Shown here: one piece after another, positions 39,721 through 48,722 of the stretch
Position numbering within the stretch: the first letter of the stretch is position 1
Layout: each line of letters starts with the position of its first letter
NCBI RefSeq assembly: GCF_000147815.2
Contig: NC_015957.1
Coordinates: 7,254,001-7,318,000, forward strand
Direction of reading: 5' to 3'
From: Streptomyces violaceusniger Tu 4113
Lineage (GTDB): Bacteria > Actinomycetota > Actinomycetes > Streptomycetales > Streptomycetaceae
Length of the DNA: 64,000 bases
The notes under the pieces: generated by a model
Databases searched by the model: none
Seen by the model: the letters and a program-made list of their open reading frames with translations, nothing else
Told to the model about the DNA's origin: nothing
Position numbers and translations under genes: made by a program

Positions 39721-40280
39721 TGACGCCCCCCTTGCCCGCCGGGAGCAGGGCGGTGCGGATCGCCGAATTCGTTGTCGGTGAGCCTCCCGAGCATCGGAGA
39801 CGGTTCAGCCAGCGTGGGCTGGCGAGTTTCGCATAGCGGGCCGGATTCGCGCTCCGGGGTGATCCAGACACCGTTCCACCGCGGGTGGCGGTTGGTGATA
39901 GGGGCTCCGCAGGCAGCGCAGAGAACGGCCGGAATGCCGTGGTGGCGTAGTAGATCGGCAAGTTGGACAGGCTGAAGCTCAGGTACCTGGTCGTACTTCT
40001 CCAGCATGCCGCACATCATCAAAGAGCTATTCCAGGCGGCAACGTCGATCGTGTCCTCCCAGGTAGTCTCCGGAGCGACGGGGTGAAAGGTGCGCCATCC
40101 GAACACCGGGACGCCCGGCCCATCCGGTTCAGAGTCCTCGCGGAAAGACTGGAGTACTGCCGCGATGTAGTCGGGACGCACCTCGCGGATGTCGGCCTCC
40201 AGGACCGGCCGGGCCGCCGTGTGGAGATTGTCCAGAGCGGCAAGCACCCCGGTAGCTTTGTGGGCGAGATCTGACAGCAT
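39717..40280 (-). CDS. Hypothetical protein with CxxC motif (187 aa)
   Basis: Starts MLSDLAHKATGVLAALDNLH. Helical N-terminal half; C-terminal VLCAACGAPITNRHPRWNGV has a CxxC that could bind zinc, followed by a lone Cys (PLCETRQP). No family recognised. It overlaps the truncated gene at 39720 by 4 bases. The 180 bases upstream contain the perfect palindrome TCGCTAGCGA (about 40289-40298), a possible regulatory site. Confidence 0.55.
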   Translation of the reverse strand: MLSDLAHKATGVLAALDNLHTAARPVLEADIREVRPDYIAAVLQSFREDSEPDGPGVPVFGWRTFHPVAPETTWEDTIDVAAWNSSLMMCGMLEKYDQVPELQPVQLADLLRHHGIPAVLCAACGAPITNRHPRWNGVWITPERESGPLCETRQPTLAEPSPMLGRLTDNEFGDPHRPAPGGQGGRQ

Positions 40281-40462
40281 TTGTCGATCGCTAGCGACAG
40301 CACCCTCGGCTGGACGGCGAGCGTATTGATGAGTGTTGACAGCGCTTGAGCTCTTGCGGCGGCAGCGTGAATGTGCGTGCCGCTGTCAGGGGACGGCGAT
40401 GGTGTCGCACTCCAAGGTCGAGTGGTACGTGGCAATCCGCCGCGATGGGGTCGCGGGCGGGT

Positions 40463-41413
40463 TCAGAGGGCGGCGAGGGTGCGGATGCGGTCGGCGAAGG
40501 CGCGCCGGGCGGCCTGGGACTGGGGGGCGATACGGTCCCATCCGTGCGGGACGCCGAGGTGGACGTGCAGTTCGACCGGGACGCCTGCGGCTGCGAGGCG
40601 CGCTGCGTAGGAGATGTCCTCGTCGCGGAAGATGTCCAGGTCGCCGGTGTCGATGTAGGCGGGGGCCAGGCCGGTGAAGTCATGCAGGCGGGCCGGTGCG
40701 GCGATCGGCGATACCGTCGCGGTGCCCAGCGCGTCGCCGAGTACCGCGTTCCAGGCGGTGTAGTTGCTGTCGTAGGTCCAGGTCAGGAAGGGCTCGCGGG
40801 CAGGGTCGGGAGTCTGGTTGCGGTCGTCGAGCATCGGATAGACCAGTATCTGCCGGGCAAGTGGTACCTGCCGGTCCCGCGCGAGGATCGCGGTGGCAGC
40901 CGCGGGCGCGCCGCCGCCGCTGTCGCCCATCACCGCGATACGGGTGGCGTCCACGCCCACCTCGTGTGCGTGCTCGACCAGCCAGGTCAGACCGGCGAAG
41001 ACGTCCTCGGCGAGCATGGTGCCGGTGGCCTCGGGGGCGAGCCGGTAGCCGACGGACAGAAACGGCACCCCGCTCTGGGCGACGTACCAGGACAGCAGGG
41101 TGTCGTAGGCGTCCAGGTCGCCCAGGACCATGCCGCCGCCGTGGGCGTAGAGCACGGCCGGGCCGGGCGCGGGCTTCTCGCCGGTGGTGTACCAGCGCAG
41201 TTCGATCCGGGTCCCGTCGCGTGCCGTGGCGAAGTAGGTGGTGGTCTTGATCCCGGTGACCGGGGGGACCATGGCCGCCATGGCGGCCTGGCCGAGGTTT
41301 CCGGCCTCCCGCATCGCCCGCCAATCCCCGCGCTCGCGCGCAGGCAGGCCCGCGGCCTGCTCGGCCTGGGCGGCCAGGATCGGGACCAGCTGCGGGTCAA
41401 GGGTGTAGCTCAT
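40463..41413 (-). CDS. Alpha/beta hydrolase (HSL-type esterase)
   Basis: 316 residues from ATG 41413; GAGAGCGAG lies upstream. It shows the hormone-sensitive-lipase pattern: HGGG (91-94, oxyanion hole), nucleophile S165 in GDSGGG, Asp in AYIDTGDLDIFRDE and His in HLGVPHGWDR. It should hydrolyse short-chain esters in the cytosol. It precedes a SnoaL-like gene and a MerR regulator that may belong to the same functional group, though the strands and gaps make an operon uncertain. Confidence 0.9.
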   Translation of the reverse strand: MSYTLDPQLVPILAAQAEQAAGLPARERGDWRAMREAGNLGQAAMAAMVPPVTGIKTTTYFATARDGTRIELRWYTTGEKPAPGPAVLYAHGGGMVLGDLDAYDTLLSWYVAQSGVPFLSVGYRLAPEATGTMLAEDVFAGLTWLVEHAHEVGVDATRIAVMGDSGGGAPAAATAILARDRQVPLARQILVYPMLDDRNQTPDPAREPFLTWTYDSNYTAWNAVLGDALGTATVSPIAAPARLHDFTGLAPAYIDTGDLDIFRDEDISYAARLAAAGVPVELHVHLGVPHGWDRIAPQSQAARRAFADRIRTLAAL

Positions 41414-41552
41414 GGTGGTTCTCGCTCTCCATGGGTGGGCGGAGTTCGGCGGGAGGTGGTGCCGGCGCACGCAGGTCGGCGGACCGATCTGCGTGCGCCA
41501 CTGGGTGTGGCGGGGCCGGGTGGGATCGGAGCGCTGTTCGGCGCTGGGCCGC

Positions 41553-41690
41553 TCAGTACTCGGGGTTGTGGTTGTTGACCACGATCAGGCTGATGATCAG
41601 GCCGTAGCGCGCTGACGTAGTTCGACAGAACGATCTCGTCCGGCAGGTTGGTCTTGTCGTAGAGGCTCGGACGGCTCGCGGCCGCCGGTC
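41553..41690 (-). pseudogene. SnoaL-like C-terminal remnant
   Basis: YDKTNLPDEIVLSNYVS, then after a frameshift near 41610 LIISLIVVNNHNPEY-stop. It mirrors the end of the SnoaL gene just upstream (YDKTNLPAELVMSDHFSVRD ... VIRNQPSPY). A partial tandem duplicate in decay. Confidence 0.72.
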
Positions 41691-41870
41691 GGCCCTGGCA
41701 CACGGGGTGCCGGGGCCGAGGGAACCGGGATCTGCGCAGTAGTCGGGAAATCCTGACCCGATGACAGGGCTGGCTGCGTCGAGGACCTCGGCAAGCACGC
41801 CTACGCCTGGGACGTCATCGACGATGCGAGCCTGCACCGAGTTCATCCGGGTCTCCGGCGCCGGCGCCTG

Positions 41871-42230
41871 TCAGTACGGCGAGGGCTGATTGCGGATCAC
41901 AGCGAGGCTGACGATCTTGCCGTCGCGGACGCTGAAGTGGTCCGACATCACCAGCTCGGCCGGGAGGTTGGTCTTGTCGTAGGTGCCGTCGTAACGGGAG
42001 CGCACGATGGTGTCGCCGTGGTGGTCGACGACCTCGCGCACCTCCATCGTGACGTGGTCTCCGACCATCTCCTTCTCGGCCCAGCGACGGATGGCGTCCA
42101 CACCGTTGATCTCGCGGCGCGCGTCGTTGACGTAGGCGTCCGGGGCGAAGGTCGCGACCATCCGGTCGAGGTCGAAGGCGTTGACCGCCGCCAGGTACTC
42201 GGCGACGACGGGCGGCAGGGGCGTGGTCAT
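41871..42230 (-). CDS. SnoaL-like/NTF2-like protein
   Basis: 119 residues, MTTPLPPVVAEYLAAVNAFD, DLDRMVATFAPDAYVNDARR, IRRWAEKEM and VIRNQPSPY. This is the standard cone-shaped NTF2 fold used by polyketide cyclases and small isomerases. No catalytic residues can be assigned with confidence. A decayed partial copy lies downstream, and an IS5 element has inserted in what was its divergent promoter region with the MerR gene. Confidence 0.87.
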   Translation of the reverse strand: MTTPLPPVVAEYLAAVNAFDLDRMVATFAPDAYVNDARREINGVDAIRRWAEKEMVGDHVTMEVREVVDHHGDTIVRSRYDGTYDKTNLPAELVMSDHFSVRDGKIVSLAVIRNQPSPY

Positions 42231-42263
42231 GGTCTTGCTCCTCTCGAAGCGGCGGTCCGGTTA

Positions 42264-43264
42264 GGACTTGTCCGGCCGATCATGTGACTGCCTCGTGTCT
42301 GAATCGTTGATGTGGCATGGGGCGGGGTGATCTGACGGATGCGGAGTGGGAACGACTGCGGCCGTTCCTGCCGGTCAGCAATGGACGTTGTGGCAGGTGG
42401 CGGGATCATCGACAGGTGATCGACGGGATCCTGCACCGCGTGCGCACCGGGGTGCAGTGGCGTGATCTGCCCGAACGGTTCGGACCGTGGAAGACCGTCT
42501 ATGAACGCCACCGGCTATGGTCGGCCGACGGCACCTGGGAACGCCTGCTGCAGCAGGTCCAAGCCGCGGCCGACGCCGCGGGCGACATCGACTGGGACCT
42601 GGCGGTCGACTCGACCATCGTGCGCGCTCATCAGCACGCGGCCGGTGCTCGCACAGATCCGCCGCCGGCAGCCGCGTCAAAGGGGGCCGAAACAGCAGAA
42701 CACCAGGACGAGCCTCCGTGGCAGAGCCTGCTCGCCCGGCTGGTGGAGGTGGTGCAGGAGGTGAGGGACTGGGCCGCTCGCGCGGCGGACTCACGAGCAA
42801 GCTCCACCTGAGCGCCGACGGCCGCTGCCGCCCGCTGTCCCTGATTGTCACCGGTGGACAGCGGGCGGACTGCACCCAGTTCCAGCCGGTGCTGGAGAAG
42901 ATCCGCGTTCCACGGCCGGGGCCGGGCAGACCGCGCACAAAGCCCGACAGCCTCGCCGCTGACAAGGCCTACAGCAACGGGCCCTGCCGCGACTACCTGC
43001 GACGACGGGGCATCCGGCACATCATCCCGGAGAAGTCCGACAGTCAGGCCGCCCGCCTGCGTAAAGGCTCACGCGGCGGACGGCCACCCGGCTTCGACGA
43101 GGAACGGTACAAGAAGCGCAACACGGTCGAGCGGGCGATCAACAGGTTGAAGCAGTCCCGGGCCGTGGCCACTCGCTACGACAAACGCGGCTACGTCTTC
43201 CTCGGCACAGCCACCACAGCCGCGCTGGTCATTTGGCTTCGCACATGATCGCCCGGACAAGTCC
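42264..43264 (+). mobile_element. IS5-family (IS427-like) element, 1001 bp, TA target duplication
   Basis: Termini GGACTTGTCCGGCCGATCAT (42264) and, inverted, ATGATCGCCCGGACAAGTCC (43245-43264) match over 23 bases with one mismatch. TA is duplicated on both sides (42262-42263, 43265-43266). It separates the SnoaL gene from the MerR gene. Confidence 0.92.
42317..43248 (+). CDS. IS5-family transposase in two frames (-1 frameshift)
   Basis: ORF 1 (42317-42811): GDLTDAEWERLRPFLPVSNG ... FGPWKTVYERHRLWSADGTW ... WDLAVDSTIVRAHQHAAGAR, with the first catalytic Asp. ORF 2, in the -1 frame from about 42760: GLGRSRGGLTSKLHLSADGR ... DSLAADKAYSNGPCRDYLRR (second Asp) and YKKRNTVERAINRLKQSRAV (Glu), ending LVIWLRT. 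The complete protein needs a -1 shift, common in this IS group; a mutation is the alternative. Everything else about the element looks intact. Confidence 0.85.
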
Positions 43265-43332
43265 TAGCCGCCTGGCAGCAAGCCTCCGACGTGCCCTTGC
43301 GAGAGGGGCAACGCCCGCGCATACCCGCGACT

Positions 43333-43347
43333 CTCCCCTAGGGGGAG
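43333..43347. promoter_or_regulatory. MerR-type dyad operator
   Basis: CTCCCCTAGGGGGAG is a near-perfect palindrome just upstream of the MerR gene and overlaps its GGGGGAGG ribosome site. It resembles the CCTCCCCTAGGGGGAGG dyads bound by Streptomyces MerR/TipA-type regulators. Confidence 0.6.
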
Positions 43348-43364
43348 GTGGCACAGTGACGGGC

Positions 43365-44234
43365 ATGGACGCCACCCTGCCGATCGGGGACTTCGCCCGG
43401 GCCACACATCTGAGCGTAAAAACGCTGCGCTACTACCACCGGGTGGGCCTGCTGGAGCCGGACGAGGTGGACCGGCACACCGGGTATCGGCACTACACCA
43501 CCGCGCAGATTCCGACCGCGCAGATCATCCGCCGCTTCCGCGCCCTGGACATGCCCATCGAGCAGGTGGCCAAGGTGCTGGCCGCCCCCGACCTCGAGAC
43601 GCGCAACGCGCTGATCGCTGCGCACCTGAACCAGATGGAACAGGAGCTGGCCCGCACCCAGAACGCCGTCGCCTCGCTGCGCGACCTGCTCACACCCCCG
43701 CCGGGCGCCGCCCGAGCCGAGATCGGGCGCCGCCGTGTTCTAGCCACGCCCGCGGCTGCGATCACCGAGACGGTAGACGTTGCCGAGGCGCTGACCTGGT
43801 ACCAGGGCGCGCTCGGTGAGATCTACGCGACGCTGGACGCCCAGGGACTGGCCGCCGACGGACCGGCTGGCGGGATCTTCAGTAACGACCTGTTCACCCA
43901 CGAGCAGGGATCGGCGACGATCTTCGTGCCGTGCGCCGGACCGGTACGCCCGATGGGCCGGGTCGCCGCACTGGTGGTCCCGCCGGTCGAGTTGGCCACG
44001 ATCGTCCACCGCGGCCCGCACACGAACATCGACCTGGCCTACGGAGCGCTGGGCGTTTACGTTGCCGAACACGCCCTGGCCGTGGGCGGCCCGGTCCGCG
44101 AGTACTACCCCGTCGGACGCCACGAGAGCACGGACACGGCCGAGTGGCGTACCGAGATCTGCTGGCCGATCTTCCACACCGGACCGGCCCCCGACGACTC
44201 CGGGGCGCCCAGGGATGGCGACGGCGGTCGGTAG
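43365..44234 (+). CDS. MerR family regulator with GyrI-like effector domain
   Basis: 289 residues from ATG 43365; a GTG at 43356, better spaced from GGGAGG, adds three residues. The N-terminal winged HTH LPIGDFARATHLSVKTLRYY, then HRVGLLEPDEVDRHTGYRHY is textbook MerR. A coiled coil (LNQMEQELARTQNAVASLRD) leads to a BmrR/GyrI-like ligand pocket (CWPIF near the end). It should bind the dyad at 43333 and activate on binding a small hydrophobic ligand. The IS5 element sits just upstream, cutting it off from the divergent SnoaL gene. Confidence 0.92.
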   Translation: MDATLPIGDFARATHLSVKTLRYYHRVGLLEPDEVDRHTGYRHYTTAQIPTAQIIRRFRALDMPIEQVAKVLAAPDLETRNALIAAHLNQMEQELARTQNAVASLRDLLTPPPGAARAEIGRRRVLATPAAAITETVDVAEALTWYQGALGEIYATLDAQGLAADGPAGGIFSNDLFTHEQGSATIFVPCAGPVRPMGRVAALVVPPVELATIVHRGPHTNIDLAYGALGVYVAEHALAVGGPVREYYPVGRHESTDTAEWRTEICWPIFHTGPAPDDSGAPRDGDGGR

Positions 44235-44467
44235 AGGACCTGCACCTGCACTGACTGCATGGCGCCCCGTGGTGTCAGGGAACAGGCCAACGGCGCACGG
44301 AGTCGCCTTGGCCCCACAGCACGCGCCGGTGCTGCCAAAACTCATCGACCCCTTCCGGGCATCTGGCCGCCAACCGCTGCCAGAACTCATCGACAAGTGC
44401 TGTCACTACTCACAGACGAAGCCAGGGCGGCCTGGCCGGCCTCTTCACCATCGACGAGTGGGGTGGG

Positions 44468-45316
44468 CTAGGGAGCGGTTCGGCTTGCCTTGAGGGTCTC
44501 GATGCCCGCCCGGTCCGTGTCCTCCGGCGCCGCGTTGAGGCGGTGGATCAGCACCCAGGGGCCGTTGTCCATCGCTCCGGCGAAGAGTGATGCGTGGCGT
44601 GTCGCTCCGTTGTGCCAGCGCAAGGGGCCGGACGTCTGCCAGCTCGGAGCGGGATCCCCCAGTCGGCGCTCCACCAGGATCCGTACCACCAGGTCGGCTG
44701 CCGCACGGGGAGTGGCCCACAAGCCGCCCGCCGGCAGGATCGCGCCGTTCATCGTCCAGGACTTGCGGGGCCGGCCGAGGAGCCCGGGGATCGGCAGACT
44801 TCGGCCGGGTTCGGGGTTCGCGGTTACTTCGGTGATGTCGAGCGGCCGCAGGACGTACTCGGTTACCAGCTCCTCGTACGTCGTCCCGGAGGCTGCGGTC
44901 AGGGCCGCGCCGAGCACGGCGTAGCCAAGGTTGGAGTATTCCCCTTGCTGGCCGGGGGGTCGCGTGGCGAGGGTGTCGAGCCGGGGCAGCAGGCAGTCCA
45001 GCGCGGGGCGGTCGAACGCAGCGTACGGGTCCCGGCGGGAGAGGCGACCTGGTGGCAGGCGGGGGAGGCCGGAGGTGTGCCGGGCCAGGTGCAGGAGCGT
45101 GATCCCGGTCGTGGGGGCCGCGGGAAGCCATCGTTCGACGGGGTCGTCGAGCGCCAGCACCTCGGACGCGGCCATGCGGGTCAGCGCTGTGCCGGTGACG
45201 ACCTTGGTGAGCGAGGCGATCTGGACGAAGCGGTCGACGGCGTGACCGTCGCTGAGGGCCGGCGGAGCGGCGTCGCTGAACACGCAGGTCGGTATGAGGC
45301 GCATGCCGGGCCTCAT
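44468..45316 (-). CDS. Serine hydrolase, beta-lactamase/class C family
   Basis: 282 residues from ATG 45316, which overlaps the stop of the DCC gene (ATGA). S35-L-T-K38 is the nucleophile/base motif and Y127-S-N129 the second. The third, usually HxG near the C-terminus, is less clear (RWHNGATRHASLF may serve). No signal peptide is evident, and only 34 residues precede the Ser, shorter than usual (60 or more), so the N-terminus may be trimmed. It probably acts as an esterase or D-amino peptidase rather than a resistance enzyme. Confidence 0.82.
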   Translation of the reverse strand: MRPGMRLIPTCVFSDAAPPALSDGHAVDRFVQIASLTKVVTGTALTRMAASEVLALDDPVERWLPAAPTTGITLLHLARHTSGLPRLPPGRLSRRDPYAAFDRPALDCLLPRLDTLATRPPGQQGEYSNLGYAVLGAALTAASGTTYEELVTEYVLRPLDITEVTANPEPGRSLPIPGLLGRPRKSWTMNGAILPAGGLWATPRAAADLVVRILVERRLGDPAPSWQTSGPLRWHNGATRHASLFAGAMDNGPWVLIHRLNAAPEDTDRAGIETLKASRTAP

Positions 45317-45732
45317 GTGCCGTGCGGCGGCACCGCGCATGCGGGCGTGCCGCCGGGTAGACGATGGCGGTTGCGGGACACCCAGCGGTAGACCACGCGG
45401 GCGCAGGCGCGGACGCCGGGGAGATGGATCACGGCCGCGAGCTTGCGGTACGTACGCGACGGCGAGGTGCCCACGTAGCGGGACAGCGCGTCCGACCCGC
45501 CCGCGAGGACCGTACCGCCGCGCAGTAGCAGGACCTCACGGTCCAGGCGCTCGAGGTGCAGCGCCGTCGACTCGGCGGGCAGGAACTGCCACGGCACCGC
45601 TTCCAGTGTCGGTGCGGTGAGGGCCCGGATACGGTCGACGGACGTCTGACAGAAGCCGCAGTCCCCGTCGTAGGCGAGGACGGCTGGTGACTGTGGTGTC
45701 GAGGCCGGTGGCTTGACGCCGTGGTGGGTCAC
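45313..45732 (-). CDS. Thiol-disulfide oxidoreductase, DCC family
   Basis: 139 residues from GTG 45732 (GGAG six bases upstream). D22-G-D-C-G-F-C28 is the defining DCC/YuxK motif with its redox CxxC. The following PWQFLPAES and LLLRGGTVLAGGSDALSRYV segments are also typical, as is the C-terminal RWVSRNRHRLPGG. Function in the family is poorly known. It overlaps the start of the serine hydrolase and the end of a 50-codon frame upstream, so three frames are chained by 4-base overlaps. Confidence 0.88.
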   Translation of the reverse strand: MTHHGVKPPASTPQSPAVLAYDGDCGFCQTSVDRIRALTAPTLEAVPWQFLPAESTALHLERLDREVLLLRGGTVLAGGSDALSRYVGTSPSRTYRKLAAVIHLPGVRACARVVYRWVSRNRHRLPGGTPACAVPPHGT

Positions 45733-45881
45733 GGGTTCTCCGTCCAGTGCTGCAACAAGGACTCTCGTTCGACCAGACGCGGGGCACGCGATCTGGGGGA
45801 ATTCATCAGCCAGTCCGTGAGCATAGCCGGGGACGCCTTTCCCTGGACAAAGTGCTCCAAGAGGCGCTGCGACAACTCCAC
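45729..45881 (-). CDS. Small ORF (50 aa) coupled to the DCC gene; gene or 3' remnant
   Basis: GTG at 45881 gives VELSQRLLEHFVQGKASPAM, then LTDWLMNSPRSRAPRLVERE and SLLQHWTENP; its TGA overlaps the DCC start (GTGA). Composition looks coding (amphipathic helix, low repeat content), and the overlap is the kind seen between real genes. There is an in-frame stop just upstream and only a weak ribosome site. It may therefore be a short genuine protein or the tail of a gene whose front was lost. Confidence 0.4.
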   Translation of the reverse strand: MELSQRLLEHFVQGKASPAMLTDWLMNSPRSRAPRLVERESLLQHWTENP

Positions 45882-46120
45882 TTTGCTGGGGCCACTTCAC
45901 CGAGGCGGTGCTGCCCGGCACTATGCCGTGGGTCTCGTTGATCTGAACGGTGGCCGCGATGATCGCCCTGAAGACCCCGCCCGGCAGCTTGACCCTTTGC
46001 AGGGGGCGAGGAGAGGGGCGTCCCCAGGCGGAGGACGAGGTTGTTGTTCGGCCGGAGCGGCCGGCCCGCGACCCGCACGGCCCTCGACGTCAACGGTGCG
46101 TCTGCTCAGGGCTGACCGTT

Positions 46121-46954
46121 TCATCGACTGCGTGCTCCGAGCCGGGCCAGTGCGGCGGCGCTCGGGCTGCCTGGTTCAGCCTGGTACATCACCAGCTGCA
46201 GATCGGTTCCCGGCAGCAGCAGGGTCTGGCAGATCACCTCCAGGTCGCCCAGCTGGGGGTGGCGCACCACCTTGCGCAGTGTGGGTACCGGTCGTACGTC
46301 GTGATCGCGCCAGCCAGCCGCGAATTCAGTGCTGTGAGCGGCGAGTTCGTTGATCAGCTCGCCGAGCATGCGGTCGGCCGGGTACCGGACGCTGGCTGCC
46401 CGCAGCTGCGCGGCGAACTGCCGCGCGAACTCGCCTTCCGCGCCCTGCGCCGCCCGGCAGAACGTGCCGCCAAGGCGGATGGCCAGCCGTACCGTATTGC
46501 GCTCCGCTGCGTGCATCTGCTCAAAGCCGGGGATCAGCGCGGCCACCTCGGCATTCCAGGCCACGATGTCCTGCCGCTCGTCGACCAGGTAGGCGGGGGT
46601 CGGTGCAAGCCGGTCAAGGAGCTGGCGGCCCTCGTCGGGAACCGGTCGTCGATCGGTGTCCGTGCCGGGCGGCACCTGCCCGGCCAGCCGCGCCAGGTGC
46701 TCGCGCTCCGCTGTGCTGAGCTGCAGCGCCGTACCGAGCGTGGTGAGTACCTCCGGGGACGGGCGCGGGGCGCGGGCCTGCTCGAGCCGTTCGTAGTAGC
46801 TGACCGACACCCCGGCCAGTGCGGCCACCTCTTCGCGGCGTAATCCGGGTGTGCGGCGGGCCCGTCGGCCCGGCGGGTGCGTGCCCGGCGACCGTTCCGG
46901 ATGCAACGCCTCCCGCCGACGGCGCAGGAAGTCGGCCAATTCCCGTCTGCTCAC
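46121..46954 (-). CDS. XRE family regulator with MmyB-like ligand domain
   Basis: 277 residues from GTG 46954. N-terminal RELADFLRRRREALHPERSP, then the HTH GLRREEVAALAGVSVSYYER with L-E-Q-A-R following, exactly the actinobacterial MmyB-type DNA-binding domain. The C-terminal PAS-like part (PTPAYLVDERQDIVAWNAEV ... HPQLGDLEVICQTLLLPGTD) binds fatty-acid-like ligands in the family. It is divergent from the SnoaL-NmrA operon at 47085 and is its likely regulator. Confidence 0.92.
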   Translation of the reverse strand: MSRRELADFLRRRREALHPERSPGTHPPGRRARRTPGLRREEVAALAGVSVSYYERLEQARAPRPSPEVLTTLGTALQLSTAEREHLARLAGQVPPGTDTDRRPVPDEGRQLLDRLAPTPAYLVDERQDIVAWNAEVAALIPGFEQMHAAERNTVRLAIRLGGTFCRAAQGAEGEFARQFAAQLRAASVRYPADRMLGELINELAAHSTEFAAGWRDHDVRPVPTLRKVVRHPQLGDLEVICQTLLLPGTDLQLVMYQAEPGSPSAAALARLGARSR

Positions 46955-47084
46955 CCGTTCATGGTGGCACCCGTTGCCGCGCTTAGCCACGGACTGCCAG
47001 TCCGGGGCTCAGCCGTCGGTTCCCGGGCCGCGCGCCCGCGCCCAGTCTGGACGGGTCGCATCCCGTCGAACACCGAAGGACACC

Positions 47085-47549
47085 ATGCCGAGCACACGCG
47101 AAGAAGCGACGAGCACCCCCGAAGCAACAATCCGGCGGATGCTGGACCTGATGACGGCCGGCGATACCGACGCCGCAGCCGACTTGTGGGCGGACGACGG
47201 CGTCGCCGAGTTCCCGTTCGCCGCGGGAACCTCACCGCGCCGACTGACCGGGCGGAACGGGATCCGCGCCTACCTGGCCCGCCTCCCTGAGCTGATGGAC
47301 ATACGGGAGATCCCCTCGATGACCGTGTACAGGACGCAGCGGCCGGACACGCTCGTCGTGGAGTTCACGGGAACCGGATCCACAGTACGTACGGGAGAGC
47401 CGTATCGGCTGGACTACATCGTGGTACTCACCGTCCAGGACGGTCTGATCACCTGCTACCAGGACTACTGGAGCCCGCTGGCCACTGCGGCGGCGGCCGG
47501 CACGCTGCCCGAACTGCTCGACGCGCTGCGCCCGGAGGATGCCCGATGA
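47085..47549 (+). CDS. SnoaL-like/NTF2-like protein
   Basis: 154 residues from ATG 47085 (GAAGGA upstream). TIRRMLDLMTAGDTDAAADL, WADDGVAEFPFAAGTSPRRL and the closing YRLDYIVVLTVQDGLITCYQ, DYWSP form the NTF2 fold. The EFPFAxGTxPRRLxGR segment is typical of members paired with NmrA/SDR enzymes. Its stop overlaps the next start (ATGA), making a two-gene operon facing the XRE regulator. Confidence 0.88.
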   Translation: MPSTREEATSTPEATIRRMLDLMTAGDTDAAADLWADDGVAEFPFAAGTSPRRLTGRNGIRAYLARLPELMDIREIPSMTVYRTQRPDTLVVEFTGTGSTVRTGEPYRLDYIVVLTVQDGLITCYQDYWSPLATAAAAGTLPELLDALRPEDAR

Positions 47550-48400
47550 CGGGCGTGCTGGTGACCGGCGGCACCGGGAAGACCGGGAGTGTCCTGGCGG
47601 AACTGCTGCGCGGCCAGGGCGTGCCGGTCCGGGTAGCCAGCCGGACCCCTGCTCCCAGTGACCCTGGCGCGATCCGATTCGACTGGAGTGACCCGAGGAC
47701 CCATCCCGCCGCACTGCGCGGAATGGACCGGGTGTTCCTGGTGCCACCGGTACAGAGTGTGGATCCGCTGCCGCTGGTGGGACCGTTCCTGACCGAGGCG
47801 CAGCGCCTCGGCGTGCGCAGGGTGGTGTTTCTCGGCTCTGCCATCGTGCTGCCGAACGCCCCCAGCGCGCTGGACTTGGCCGCGCGGGTGCGGGCGCACC
47901 CCGGGTGGGCCGTGCTGCGCGCGTCCGGGTTCATGCAGAACTTCCTGCGCCCACACCCGCTGGGCGAGCGGATCCGTCGGCACGGCGAGATCCGTACCGC
48001 CGCCGGGGAGGGACGAGTGGGCTGGATCGACGCGCGGGACATCGCGGCCGCCGCCTCCGCTCTGCTGACCGACACGGCCGTCGAGCCCGACGACCGCCGC
48101 GACTACCTGCTCACCGGACCGAAGGCGCTGAGCTACGCGGACGCGGCGGCGACCATCACCACCGGCTCTGGCCGACCGGTGCGCGTGGTGCACATCGACA
48201 CCGACGAACAGGCTGCCAACTACCGCGCGTCAGGCATCCCCTCCGAGTTCGCGCATACCCTCGCGGCCGTGGAAGACAGCGTCCGGGCCGGTCAGGAAGA
48301 CCAGGTCAGCACCGACGTACTGGGCCTGACCGGCCGCCCACCGCGCACTTTCACCGAATTCGTCCACCAGCATGCGCAGGAGTGGGCGGTGATGCCGTAA
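47546..48400 (+). CDS. NmrA-like NAD(P)-binding oxidoreductase
   Basis: 284 residues, MTGVLVTGGTGKTGSVLAEL: the G-G-T-G-x-T-G Rossmann motif of atypical SDRs, of the NmrA/ergot-alkaloid EasG-like group. RVFLVPPVQSVDPLPLVGPF and ARVRAHPGWAVLRASGFMQN follow the family, and the Tyr-Lys pair of classical SDRs is absent. It may reduce an imine or enone or act as a redox sensor. It is coupled to the preceding SnoaL-like gene and probably under the XRE regulator. Confidence 0.9.
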   Translation: MTGVLVTGGTGKTGSVLAELLRGQGVPVRVASRTPAPSDPGAIRFDWSDPRTHPAALRGMDRVFLVPPVQSVDPLPLVGPFLTEAQRLGVRRVVFLGSAIVLPNAPSALDLAARVRAHPGWAVLRASGFMQNFLRPHPLGERIRRHGEIRTAAGEGRVGWIDARDIAAAASALLTDTAVEPDDRRDYLLTGPKALSYADAAATITTGSGRPVRVVHIDTDEQAANYRASGIPSEFAHTLAAVEDSVRAGQEDQVSTDVLGLTGRPPRTFTEFVHQHAQEWAVMP

Positions 48401-48722
48401 GTCCTCGCGGTCGGCTGTAGCGGCGACGGGCGACTCACCGCCCTGTCCCTTGGGTCCACCACCACCACTCTTTGGAACACGCGAGCTCGCCCTCGTCCGG
48501 GCGTCAGGCGGCAGGGGCTTTCGAGCGGCGGCGCCGAGGAGATCTACGGCGGCACAGCTGCGGATCGCCGTTATCTCTGGCCCGATGCCGAGCGGTGGCG
48601 TCCGGGTGCCTCAGTGGCCCCGCCGTTGTCGGTGGCGGGAGATACCGTCAATCAGTCAGGCGCCTAGCATCGTGCCGGGCGCCGACCGGAGGCGGATCCG
48701 TCGCAGTACTGCTGGAGGGTGC
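48401..48722. other. Intergenic stretch, no gene recognised
   Basis: 322 bases after the NmrA gene. No frame is convincing. The last 60 bases should contain the promoter of the CoiA-like gene; CTGGAGGGTGC just before ATG 48723 would serve as its ribosome site. Confidence 0.4.
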
